From an uncultured Collinsella sp. (GTDB lineage: Bacteria; Actinomycetota; Coriobacteriia; Coriobacteriales; Coriobacteriaceae): a stretch of DNA of 31,946 nt. Positions 1-7,591 of this stretch are shown piece by piece. Under the pieces are notes generated by a model, which worked only from the letters and a program-made list of their open reading frames with translations, searched no databases and had not been told where the DNA came from. Location of the stretch: NCBI GenBank assembly GCA_902494765.1, contig CABUUK010000019.1:1-31946 (forward strand), in the 5' to 3' direction. The position numbers were made by a program, and so were the translations under genes. The stretch's first letter is position 1; each line of letters begins with the position of its first letter.

Positions 1-324
1 AGCCCCATGGGCGCCAGCGGAATGTGGGGTCACCGCGCGGTCCGCATCTGATGGTGTCGACGTCAATGGTATACGGGTGCATCATCGACGTCTTCAATAC
101 AGAAAATATCAGTGCGGAATGTTCCGGAGAGAAACCCCCGTCCCGCCCCCGGATTCCCTGCGTTTACGGCCTTGAGGTCGGCGGGCGGAGAAGGACGTGG
201 TTGATAGGGATACGTGTTCCTTTCGCTGTTTCGCGCTTTGCGCGAAAGGCGCGTTACTTTGGGATGGGTGGGGAACGTGGTTGTTACGGCAACTGATCCC
301 CACCACAAATTATCCTTGGCATAC
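1..324. other. Non-coding stretch upstream of the riboflavin operon
   Basis: I see no convincing gene here. The short open frames have no ribosome binding site and no recognisable protein features. The stretch holds several hairpins, including a perfect 7-bp stem TTCGCGC/GCGCGAA with a TTT loop at 230-246. It is probably the 3' flank of an upstream gene outside the window plus the approach to the riboswitch promoter. Confidence 0.5.
267..304. terminator. Hairpin, possible terminator of an upstream gene
   Basis: GGTGGGGA (267-274) pairs perfectly with TCCCCACC (297-304), and a smaller inner stem GTTG/CAAC lies between them. No T tract follows, so it is a weak candidate for an intrinsic terminator. 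The role is inferred only from its place before the riboswitch promoter. Confidence 0.3.
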
Positions 325-352
325 TTGCGCGAATACCTGCCCGTGCTACACT
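325..352 (+). promoter_or_regulatory. Likely promoter of the riboflavin-transport operon
   Basis: TTGCGC (325-330) is followed after 16 bp by TACACT (347-352), which is preceded by TG in the extended -10 position. Transcription would begin near 359, just before the riboswitch. The same TTGCG-type -35 recurs before murE and veg in this window. Confidence 0.5.
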
Positions 353-360
353 TGCAATTG

Positions 361-543
361 CTGTTTCAGGGCGGGGTGGAATTCCCCACTGGCGGTAAAT
401 CGGGCGGTGCCAAAGGGGTGCCGTGGCGCAGACGAGGCGTCTGCGACCGAGCCGATGAGTCCGCGACCCGTGCGTGTGTTGGTTCGCATGCCGGCTGAAC
501 TGGTGAGACCCCAGTACCAACGGTTAGAGTCCGGATGAAAGAG
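361..543 (+). promoter_or_regulatory. FMN riboswitch (RFN element)
   Basis: The conserved RFN blocks can be read in order: TTTCAGGGCGGGGTGGAATT from 364, CCCCACTGGCGGTAAAT near 383, GCCGATGAGTCCGCGACCCG near 451, CTGAACTGGTGAGACCCC from 495, CCAACGGTTAGAGTCCGGAT from 517. The closing helix P1 is TTTCA (364-368) with TGAAA (536-540). A long variable arm contains CGCAGAC/GTCTGCG. The likely Shine-Dalgarno of the first gene (about 541-551) abuts the 3' P1 strand and no terminator lies between. Control at the level of translation is therefore the simplest reading: FMN bound, riboflavin uptake off. The identification rests on well-known consensus blocks and is firm. Confidence 0.95.
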
Positions 544-555
544 GCAGGTGATCTT

Positions 556-1146
556 ATGTCTGAACAGTCGCAGCATATCCATTTTGAGAACACGAATAGG
601 TGGAGCACCAAACAGCTCGTTACCATGGCGTTGATGTGCGCCTTGGGCGCCCTGTTTATGTACGTGCAGCTGCCCATCCTTCCTTCGGCGCCGTTTTTGA
701 CCTACGACCCGTCGCTGGTGCCGGCGATGGTGTGCGGATTTGCGTATGGCCCCGGTGCTGGTACCGCTGTTGCAGCCATGGCGATCGTTATCCATGCGCT
801 CACTACGGGTGACTGGGTCGGCGCGCTTATGAATCTGGTTGCCACGCTGGGCTACATTCTGCCCGCGGCTATCGTCTACCAGAAGATGCATACCTATAAG
901 GGTGCCGTGATTGGCCTGGTGCTCGGCGTTATTGCCGCTACGGCGTTGTCTATGGTCGCAAATCTTACCATTGGCGTATGGTTCTGGTATGGCTCGGTCG
1001 ATGTGATCGCCCCGCTCATGATTCCTGCCGTGCTGCCGTTCAACCTTATCAAGACCGTGCTTAACTCGGTGTTGACGCTTGTGGTGTACAAGGCGGTCTC
1101 CAACCTCATCACGCCTAAAAAGGACCAGGTCAAAGGCCGCGCATGA
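556..1146 (+). CDS. ribU: ECF transporter S component, riboflavin specific (RibU)
   Basis: This is a 196-residue membrane protein with about six hydrophobic segments. It should be the riboflavin-binding S component of an energy-coupling factor transporter. The segment LPILPSAPFLTYDPSLVPA resembles the conserved loop of RibU proteins, and the FMN riboswitch directly upstream supports riboflavin as substrate. I chose ATG 556. The in-frame ATG at 535 lies in the invariant 3' strand of the riboswitch and has no ribosome binding site, whereas AGGCAGGTG precedes 556. The stop overlaps the start of the ATPase gene (ATGA), which indicates translational coupling. The family call is firm; the substrate follows from the riboswitch and the motif. 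Confidence 0.93.
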   Translation: MSEQSQHIHFENTNRWSTKQLVTMALMCALGALFMYVQLPILPSAPFLTYDPSLVPAMVCGFAYGPGAGTAVAAMAIVIHALTTGDWVGALMNLVATLGYILPAAIVYQKMHTYKGAVIGLVLGVIAATALSMVANLTIGVWFWYGSVDVIAPLMIPAVLPFNLIKTVLNSVLTLVVYKAVSNLITPKKDQVKGRA

Positions 1147-3047
1147 TTGAGTGTCGGGGCGTTTCCTTTAGCTATGACGGTGCCGCACCGGCACTCGACG
1201 GCGTCGATCTGAACATCGAGGATGGCGAGTTTTTCTGCATCCTCGGTGGCAATGGGTCGGGCAAGTCGACGTTTGCCAAGCATCTGAATGCACTGTTGCA
1301 GCCCGATGCGGGCACGGTACGCGTCAACGGCATGGATGCGTCCGACCCCGAGCTGGTCTACGACATTCGTTCGACCGCGGGCATGGTATTCCAGAATCCC
1401 GATGATCAGCTGGTAGCAACGCTTGTCGAAGATGACGTTGCGTTTGGTCCTGAAAACCTTGGCGTGCCATCGGCGCAAATTGCGCAGCGCGTACGCGAGG
1501 CACTGAAGGGCGTGGGCCTGGTGGGCTTTGAGCGCCACGAGACCCACGCGCTTTCGGGCGGCCAAAAGCAGCGCGTGGCGCTTGCCGGCGTGCTCGCCAT
1601 GGAACCGCGCGTGCTCATATTGGACGAGGCTTCCTCGATGCTCGATCCGCGTGGACGCAAGGGCCTCATGAAGGCTTGCCGTGCGCTCCACGATCGTGGC
1701 ATGACCATCGTGATGATTACGCACTTTATGGAAGAGGCTGCCGAGGCCGATCGTGTCGCGGTGTTTCGGGCGGGGCGCGTTGCCATGCTCGGTACGCCCG
1801 AGGAAATCTTGACGCGGGCGGACGAACTTGCGCAGCTCAACTTGGATATGCCGGCGTCGTGCTGTCTAGGTAGGGCACTTCGTGAGAAGGGCGTACCCGT
1901 TTGCGCGCAGGTGCGTGAGGCGGATATGGTTGCCGAGGTTGTGGAGACTTATGCCGAGCGAAGTGGGGCAGGCACCGTGGGGCAGTCTTCCGCATCCCAG
2001 TTGGAAATCGCTGACGGCACTGTTCCGGTAGACAACGAGGGCAACGCGTCGGAGCCCGTCATAGAGCTATCCCATGTTTCGTACAGTTATTCGCTGAGCG
2101 CCCGCGAGCGTCGCCGTTGGCACAAGCGCTCGGCCGCCGAGGGTTCATCGAACAAACAGGCTCTCTGGGGAAACGACCCCAGCAGCCCGTGGGCGCTGCG
2201 CGATGTATCGCTGACGGTGCGTCGCGGCGAATTCCTGGGCTTGGCAGGTCATACCGGTTCGGGTAAGTCGACGCTGGTCCAGCATCTCAACGGTTTGATT
2301 CGCCCCCAGGAGGGATCCGTTCGCGCGCTGGGGCTTGATCTGTCAAACAAGAAAGACGCCGCCGCGGTTAAGGCCAAGGTCGGCGTGGTGTTTCAATATC
2401 CTGAGCGTCAGCTGTTTGCCGAAACCGTGGCGCAGGACGTGGCGTTTGGTCCGCATAACCTTGGCTTGCCGCAAGATGAAGTCGACCGTCGTGTCGAGTC
2501 ATCGCTCTCACGCGTGGGCCTCGACCTTTCCACGGTCGGCGGCAAGAGTCCCTTTGAGCTTTCGGGCGGTCAGCAACGACGTGTGGCATTCGCCGGCGTG
2601 CTCGCCATGGAGCCCGAAGTCTTGGTGCTCGATGAGCCCATGGCGGGGCTCGATCCGGCTGCGTGCAGGGATTTCCTTGAGCTTATCGATCGACTTCACC
2701 GCGATGGCCTGACCGTTGTCATGGTTTCGCATAGTATGGATGACCTGGCCAATTGCTGCGACCGCATCGTCGTAATGAACGAAGGTGCAGTGTTTGCCGA
2801 GGGAACCCCCGTGCAGGTGTTTGCGCATGCCGATGAGCTCAAGTCGATCGGCTTGGGCGTACCTGCTGCTCAGCGCATGGCGTTGGCGCTCGCGGAAGCG
2901 GGCGTGCCGCTGCGTCGCGGCGGGCTCTATACGGTTGAGTCGTTGGCCGACGAGTTGGTAGATTTGCTGATCGGTCGCTCGGACGGTCCTTCTAACGTCG
3001 CGGACATTGCTAAATCCAAGACGGTCGCGCGAGAGGAGGGCTGCTGA
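1143..3047 (+). CDS. Fused ECF transporter ATPase (EcfA-EcfA')
   Basis: One 634-residue chain carries two complete ABC ATPase domains that are usually separate EcfA and EcfA' proteins. Domain 1 has Walker A GGNGSGKST (about 35-43), signature LSGGQKQR (about 137) and Walker B LILDEA (about 157). Domain 2 has Walker A GHTGSGKST (about 368), Q-loop VVFQYPERQLFAETV, signature LSGGQQRR (about 472) and Walker B LVLDEP (about 493). A linker of roughly 90 residues (about 240-330) joins them and includes a basic stretch RERRRWHKR. The protein powers riboflavin import with RibU and EcfT, and could also serve S components encoded elsewhere. It overlaps ribU by 4 bp and ecfT by 1 bp, so all three are co-translated. 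Confidence 0.93.
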   Translation: MIECRGVSFSYDGAAPALDGVDLNIEDGEFFCILGGNGSGKSTFAKHLNALLQPDAGTVRVNGMDASDPELVYDIRSTAGMVFQNPDDQLVATLVEDDVAFGPENLGVPSAQIAQRVREALKGVGLVGFERHETHALSGGQKQRVALAGVLAMEPRVLILDEASSMLDPRGRKGLMKACRALHDRGMTIVMITHFMEEAAEADRVAVFRAGRVAMLGTPEEILTRADELAQLNLDMPASCCLGRALREKGVPVCAQVREADMVAEVVETYAERSGAGTVGQSSASQLEIADGTVPVDNEGNASEPVIELSHVSYSYSLSARERRRWHKRSAAEGSSNKQALWGNDPSSPWALRDVSLTVRRGEFLGLAGHTGSGKSTLVQHLNGLIRPQEGSVRALGLDLSNKKDAAAVKAKVGVVFQYPERQLFAETVAQDVAFGPHNLGLPQDEVDRRVESSLSRVGLDLSTVGGKSPFELSGGQQRRVAFAGVLAMEPEVLVLDEPMAGLDPAACRDFLELIDRLHRDGLTVVMVSHSMDDLANCCDRIVVMNEGAVFAEGTPVQVFAHADELKSIGLGVPAAQRMALALAEAGVPLRRGGLYTVESLADELVDLLIGRSDGPSNVADIAKSKTVAREEGC

Positions 3048-3847
3048 TGGAGGCGTTTTCGTTTGGCAGTTACTATCCCGGCGATAGTGCAATCCACCGC
3101 TTGGACCCGCGAACCAAGTTGCTCTTGGGCTTTGTGTTTCTGATCACGACGCTCACGGTCAGTGGCTTCCGCGGACTGGTCCCGGTCGCAATTTTCGTTG
3201 TGCTGATCTATACCGTGTCCCGGGTGCCGCTTCGCCGCGTCCTGTCATCGATGGCGCCGCTGCTGGCGATCGTCGTGGTGGTCGCGGTGCTCAACCTATT
3301 TACCGACCAGAGCGGGCGCATCCTGTGGCAGCTCGGCTTTCTGCAGATTAGCGAGGGCTCGCTGCATTCCGCCGGGTTTATGGCGTGCCGTCTGACCCTG
3401 ATGATGGCCGGCATGAGCGCTATTACGCTCACCACGCCCACGCTCGATCTCACGGCAGGCTTTGAGCATTTGCTCGCGCCGCTTGCGCGCATGGGGCTTC
3501 CGGCACACGAGCTCGGCATGATCATGGGCATCGCGCTGCGCTTTATGCCGCAGTTTGCCACCGAGATGAAGCAGACGGCGGACGCGCAGGCAAGTCGCGG
3601 CGCGCGCGTGACGGGTGGTCCGCTCGGCGGCGTGCGTATGCTCGGCAGTGTGGCCATTCCGCTGTTCACGGGCGTGTTCCGTCATGCCGAAACGCTTTCG
3701 GCCGCCATGGATGCGCGTTGCTATCACGGCGAACAGGGACGCACGCGTCTGCATGCACTTACGTTTGGCCGCGGCGATGCATTGGCGGCGGTGGTGACGG
3801 CGTTGCTGCTCATCTGCGTCATCGTCATCAACCTTCAACTTGTTTAG
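3047..3847 (+). CDS. ecfT: ECF transporter transmembrane component T (EcfT)
   Basis: This 266-residue integral membrane protein opens with the characteristic DPRTKLLLGFVFLI region. Several membrane segments follow, then the coupling-helix motif ASRGARV (about 181-187) that contacts the ATPases in this family. It is the scaffold that couples ATP hydrolysis to the S component. The ATG overlaps the previous stop (TGATG), and GAGAGGAGGG lies upstream as the ribosome binding site. The gene order S, fused A, T is a typical dedicated ECF operon. Confidence 0.93.
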   Translation: MEAFSFGSYYPGDSAIHRLDPRTKLLLGFVFLITTLTVSGFRGLVPVAIFVVLIYTVSRVPLRRVLSSMAPLLAIVVVVAVLNLFTDQSGRILWQLGFLQISEGSLHSAGFMACRLTLMMAGMSAITLTTPTLDLTAGFEHLLAPLARMGLPAHELGMIMGIALRFMPQFATEMKQTADAQASRGARVTGGPLGGVRMLGSVAIPLFTGVFRHAETLSAAMDARCYHGEQGRTRLHALTFGRGDALAAVVTALLLICVIVINLQLV

Positions 3848-3877
3848 GCGCGATTCGAGCGCAGGAAAGGGGTCCCT

Positions 3878-4324
3878 ATGACCGACAACGACCGCACAGC
3901 TCAGCTTGAGCGCGCCTGTTCGTATCTCAGGCGCATTCCGGCGTGGTATCTGGCCACGACCGATGCAAGCGACGGGCATCAGCCTCGCGTGAGGCCGTTT
4001 TCGTTTGCCATGGTCGATGACGGTAAGCTGTGGTTTTGCACATCGCGCGACAAGGATGTGTGGGCGGAGCTGAGTGCGAATCCCAAGTTTGAGCTCTCGG
4101 GCTGGAAGCCGGGGGAATGTTGGATCGTATTGACCGGCGAAGCCGCACTTGAGGACGACGCAGTTGCGAGCGACAAGGTGCGTCAAGCGGGTTTTAAGCA
4201 CATGGTGGGCATTGGCGAGGAACACGAGAGTGCCAACGACGGCCGCCTTGCTTTCTTTTCGGTCCGCAATATTGTCGCGCGCTTCTGTGATATCGACGGC
4301 AGCGAGGAGCGCCTGGAGCTCTAG
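3878..4324 (+). CDS. Pyridoxamine 5'-phosphate oxidase-like FMN-binding protein, copy 1
   Basis: This 148-residue protein matches the small split-barrel flavoprotein family. It carries RIPAWYLATTD near the N-terminus, PRVRPFSFAMVDDGKLWF in the central barrel and a C-terminal AFFSV strand. Such proteins bind FMN (some bind F420 or haem) and reduce or bind small molecules; the true substrate is unknown. It begins 30 bp after ecfT with AGGAAAGGGG as ribosome binding site and probably belongs to the riboswitch-controlled transcript. That would link flavin uptake to a flavin user. It is clearly paralogous to the next gene. It is too short and divergent to be PdxH itself. Confidence 0.85.
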   Translation: MTDNDRTAQLERACSYLRRIPAWYLATTDASDGHQPRVRPFSFAMVDDGKLWFCTSRDKDVWAELSANPKFELSGWKPGECWIVLTGEAALEDDAVASDKVRQAGFKHMVGIGEEHESANDGRLAFFSVRNIVARFCDIDGSEERLEL

Positions 4325-4368
4325 CTCGCACAAACCAGGTTCCCAAACTAGCTAGTACAGGAGGAAAC

Positions 4369-4779
4369 GTGGACGGATTGAATACGGTTTTGGAGTATCT
4401 GACGTCGGTGCCGGCATGGTATTTGGCGACGAGCGTGGACGGACAGCCACATGTGCGTCCGTTCTCGTTTGCACAGATTCAGGACGGCAAACTGTGGTTT
4501 GTAACGGCGCGCACCAAGGATGTGTGGCAGGAGCTGCTGCAAAATCAGCGCTTTGAGGCCACGAGTTGGTGGCCGGGCCATGGCTGGCTCATCTTGCGCG
4601 GGCGTGCCGGCTTGGATGACCGGGCTTTAGACGAAATGCGCGAAGCCGGGTGGAAGCATCTAGAGCGCCTGGGCGAGCACTATGAGGGGCCTAACGACCC
4701 CACGCTCGTCTTCTTTAGCGTCGAGGATCCCGAGGCTTTTATCTGCAATCACGACGAATGGGTGCCGGTCGAGCTCTAG
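4369..4779 (+). CDS. Pyridoxamine 5'-phosphate oxidase-like FMN-binding protein, copy 2
   Basis: This 136-residue paralogue of the preceding gene shares the blocks VPAWYLATS, HVRPFSFAQIQDGKLWF and VFFSVEDPEAF. Translation starts at GTG 4369, placed by a strong AGGAGG at 4358-4364; no closer ATG exists. It differs from copy 1 in replacing SGWKPGECW by TSWWPGHGW in the middle of the barrel, so the two may differ in ligand. The spacing of 44 bp fits one operon. The next gene is separated by a strong hairpin and its own regulatory region, so this is probably the last gene of the unit. Confidence 0.83.
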   Translation: MDGLNTVLEYLTSVPAWYLATSVDGQPHVRPFSFAQIQDGKLWFVTARTKDVWQELLQNQRFEATSWWPGHGWLILRGRAGLDDRALDEMREAGWKHLERLGEHYEGPNDPTLVFFSVEDPEAFICNHDEWVPVEL

Positions 4780-4816
4780 CCAGCTGGCTCATCCTAACAA
4801 CTTGGTTTTCGCATGG

Positions 4817-4870
4817 GCGGGCCCCGTATTGCCCGACGCCGTTAGGAGCGCCGGTCAATACGGGGCCCGC
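4817..4870 (+). terminator. Strong hairpin ending the riboflavin operon
   Basis: GCGGGCCCCGTATTG (4817-4831) pairs perfectly over 15 bp with CAATACGGGGCCCGC (4856-4870) across a 24-nt loop. The tail TCCATTTGTC is only mildly T-rich, so efficiency as an intrinsic terminator is uncertain. The position between two transcription units supports the role. Confidence 0.6.
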
Positions 4871-4913
4871 TCCATTTGTCAATTCCTTCAAGCGAATGTG
4901 TCGGGAATGTTTC

Positions 4914-4952
4914 AATGCATGAATATGCAAGCCATTTACGTGTTCATGCATC
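4914..4952 (+). promoter_or_regulatory. Candidate tandem ARG boxes (ArgR operator) before argC
   Basis: TGCAT-gaat-ATGCA (4916-4929) is a perfect palindrome with the 5-4-5 layout of ArgR sites. A second, weaker box, TACGT-gttc-ATGCA (4937-4950), is centred exactly 21 bp downstream, the usual spacing of paired ARG boxes. A 9-bp inverted repeat ATGCATGAA/TTCATGCAT spans both. The likely extended -10 TGcTAAAGT (4959-4967) lies just downstream, so bound ArgR would block the promoter. No argR gene is in the window. The call is an inference from geometry and position. Confidence 0.55.
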
Positions 4953-5036
4953 TTTTGGTGCTAAAGTTTCAACCCACTTCATAACGACCGCTGCGAAATG
5001 CGCATCGGTGCATAAATCGCAGACAAGGAGTCTGAT

Positions 5037-6107
5037 ATGTCTTTAAAGGTTGGAATCGTCGGCGCGGCTGGATATGCCGGAGCCGAGCTCATTCGCCTCG
5101 TGCTCGGCCATCCCGAGTTTGAACTTGTTGCCATTACGTCCAACGCCGATGCCGGCCAGCCGCTGTCCGCGGTGTATCCGAGCTTTGCTGGCGTGAGCGA
5201 TCTGGTTTTCACCACGCATGACGCCCCCGAGCTTAAGAGCTGCGATGCGGTTTTTCTTGCCGTGCCGCACACGGCTGCCATGGCACAGGTGCCCGCGCTG
5301 CTTGCATCGGGCGTCTCCTGCTTTGATCTTTCGGCCGACTACCGCCTGAACGACGCGTCCGTCTTTGAGACGTGGTATGCCGCCGAGCATACGAGCCCCG
5401 AGCTGCTCAAGACCCGTGCCTTTGGCCTGCCCGAGCTATTCTGCCGGGACTTGGAGACCGCCGCATCCGACCATGCCGACGGCAAACCCGTGCTGGTCGC
5501 CTGCGCCGGTTGCTATCCCACCGCAACGAGCCTTGCCGCCGCGCCCGCCGTGCGCGCTGGCTGGGTTGCCCAGAGCGGCCCCGTGATCGTTGATGCCATC
5601 AGCGGTGTGACGGGTGCCGGCAAGTCCTGCAATGCTCGTACGCATTTTTGCAGCGCTGACGAGAACTTGGAGGCCTACGGCGTGGACAAGCATCGCCACA
5701 CGCCCGAGATTGAGCAAATCCTTGGCCTGACCGATCGCGTCGTCTTCACCCCGCATCTGGCACCGCTCAAGCGCGGCCTGCTCTCCACGGTGACGCTGCC
5801 GCTCACGCCGCAGGCCATCGACTCCCTGGCTCTTGAGGATGTCGTCGACTATTACAAGCAGTTCTACGCTGGACGCACCTTTGTGCGCGTGCTCGATGCC
5901 GGCCAGCAGCCCAAGACGGCTTCGGTCGTCGGCACCAACGCCGCCCAGATTGGCCTTGCGTTCAACAAACGCGCGGGCGTGCTGGTGGCGACGGGCGCCA
6001 TCGACAATCTGTGCAAGGGCGCTGCGGGCCAAGCGGTCCAGTGCGCCAATATCGTCTTTGGCTTTGACGAGCGACGAGGCTTGCCCACAGTGGCGTGCCC
6101 GGTGTAG
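5037..6107 (+). CDS. argC: N-acetyl-gamma-glutamyl-phosphate reductase
   Basis: ArgC reduces N-acetylglutamyl phosphate to the semialdehyde with NADPH, the third step to ornithine. The 356-residue length is typical. The N-terminal Rossmann motif is GIVGAAGYAGAEL (about 6-18), and the catalytic cysteine is Cys159 in ACAGCYPTA. ATG 5037 has AAGGAG at 5025-5030. It is the first gene of argCJBD, and candidate ArgR sites precede it. No anomalies seen. Confidence 0.96.
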   Translation: MSLKVGIVGAAGYAGAELIRLVLGHPEFELVAITSNADAGQPLSAVYPSFAGVSDLVFTTHDAPELKSCDAVFLAVPHTAAMAQVPALLASGVSCFDLSADYRLNDASVFETWYAAEHTSPELLKTRAFGLPELFCRDLETAASDHADGKPVLVACAGCYPTATSLAAAPAVRAGWVAQSGPVIVDAISGVTGAGKSCNARTHFCSADENLEAYGVDKHRHTPEIEQILGLTDRVVFTPHLAPLKRGLLSTVTLPLTPQAIDSLALEDVVDYYKQFYAGRTFVRVLDAGQQPKTASVVGTNAAQIGLAFNKRAGVLVATGAIDNLCKGAAGQAVQCANIVFGFDERRGLPTVACPV

Positions 6108-6241
6108 CACATTCGATTGTTAACGATTTGGTAGTCGGGCATCGAGTGGGGCGCCACTCTTAAGCTGGTCTCATGATCACGACTGGCATGGCGCACCAAC
6201 CGATGTCCGTTTTTTGTTTGACATAAGGAGTCATAAAGACG

Positions 6242-7510
6242 ATGAATACCGAGCTGTTTGATATCAAGATTCGCGCCGTCGAGGGTGGCGTTACGGCTGC
6301 GGCTGGTTTTAAAGCTGCGGGCATCCACGCTGGGTTCCGCAAGAACCCCGAGCGTCTGGATTACGCGCTCGTCGTGCCCGATAAACCCTGTCCCGGTGCC
6401 GGCGTGTTTACTACCAATCGCTTTTGCGCGGCGCCCGTGCAAGTGAGCCGTGCCAACCTGGGCGGTGCCGACAAGGGTTACGGTATCATCGCCGGCGTTT
6501 CGGTCAACTCTGGCAATGCCAACGCCGCCACGGGTGAGACCGGCCTTGCATGCGCGCGCGAGACGTGCAGCATCGCATCGCAGGTCATCGGCTGCGAGCC
6601 CCGGCAGATTCTGGTTGCCTCCACGGGCGTGATTGGCCAGATTCTGCCGATCGACACGTTTGAGACCGCCATTCCTGCTGCCTACGAGGCGCTCTCCGCC
6701 CACGGTGGCGCCGATGCCGCTCGCGCCATCATGACGACTGACACGCACTCCAAGGAGTACGCCGTGTCCTATGTCAGCGAGGCTGCGGGTCATGCGGGCA
6801 ATGTCTATACGGTAGGCGGAATGTGCAAGGGCTCGGGCATGATCATGCCCAATATGGCCACCATGATCGCGGTCATTACTACCGATGCCCCCGTCGAGCC
6901 TGCGGCACTTCATGCCCTGCTGCTCTCGACCGTCAAGCAGACCTTTAACAAGGTAACGGTCGATTCCGACACCTCGACCAACGACACCTGCATCATGCTT
7001 GCCTCCGGCGCCGCTGCCGCAGATGCCGAGCCTATCGTCGAGGGCTCCGATGCCTTCGACGAGTTGGCATTTGCCGTGCACGAGGTGTGCGAGAGCCTGG
7101 CGCGCAATATCGCCGCCGATGGCGAGGGCGCATCCAAGCTTGTTACGGTCAACGTTACCGGCGCCGTGAACGACGAGGAGGCCGATATCGTCGCTCGCGC
7201 CGTTGCCAACTCGCCGCTCGTTAAGACCTGCATCGCCGGCCACGACTGCAACTGGGGCCGCGTCGCCATGGCACTCGGCAAGTGCGGCGTGAAGTTTAAT
7301 CAGGAAGACGTTTCCATCGACATGATGGGCATGCCTGTCTGTCGCGATGGTCTGACTGTTCCCTTTGACGAGGACGAGGCTCTACGACGTTTCGAGGCGC
7401 CCGAGATCGTGATCTCGGCCGACCTGGGCGCAGGCGACGCGGCAACGACCGTGTGGACCTGCGACCTCACGCACGAGTACATCTCCATTAACGGTGACTA
7501 CCGTTCCTAG
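6242..7510 (+). CDS. argJ: Glutamate N-acetyltransferase / amino-acid acetyltransferase (ArgJ)
   Basis: ArgJ transfers the acetyl group from N-acetylornithine back to glutamate, making the pathway cyclic. Some members also accept acetyl-CoA. The 422-residue precursor contains the self-cleavage motif KGSGMIMPNMATM, with Thr207 as the new N-terminal nucleophile of the beta chain after cleavage at Ala206-Thr207. Further family motifs are GVFTTNRFCAAP and SVNSGNANAATG. AGGAG at 6226-6230 sets ATG 6242. A 134-bp gap after argC holds only a small hairpin (GAGTG/CACTC around 6146-6161). No argA is seen; a bifunctional ArgJ would make one unnecessary, but that is inference. Confidence 0.95.
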   Translation: MNTELFDIKIRAVEGGVTAAAGFKAAGIHAGFRKNPERLDYALVVPDKPCPGAGVFTTNRFCAAPVQVSRANLGGADKGYGIIAGVSVNSGNANAATGETGLACARETCSIASQVIGCEPRQILVASTGVIGQILPIDTFETAIPAAYEALSAHGGADAARAIMTTDTHSKEYAVSYVSEAAGHAGNVYTVGGMCKGSGMIMPNMATMIAVITTDAPVEPAALHALLLSTVKQTFNKVTVDSDTSTNDTCIMLASGAAAADAEPIVEGSDAFDELAFAVHEVCESLARNIAADGEGASKLVTVNVTGAVNDEEADIVARAVANSPLVKTCIAGHDCNWGRVAMALGKCGVKFNQEDVSIDMMGMPVCRDGLTVPFDEDEALRRFEAPEIVISADLGAGDAATTVWTCDLTHEYISINGDYRS

Positions 7511-7591
7511 ATTCCAGGCACGCTGCGCATCTTGCCGCGATTGCGGACAGCGGAGCACGGCGCGATAACGATACGAAAGGCGAGGCAGATT

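Noticed and set aside
24..538. Small open frames before ribU
   Set aside because: They lack ribosome binding sites and overlap hairpins, the promoter and the riboswitch.
535..555. Upstream ATG for ribU
   Set aside because: This ATG lies in the invariant riboswitch segment GGATGAAAG and has no ribosome binding site.
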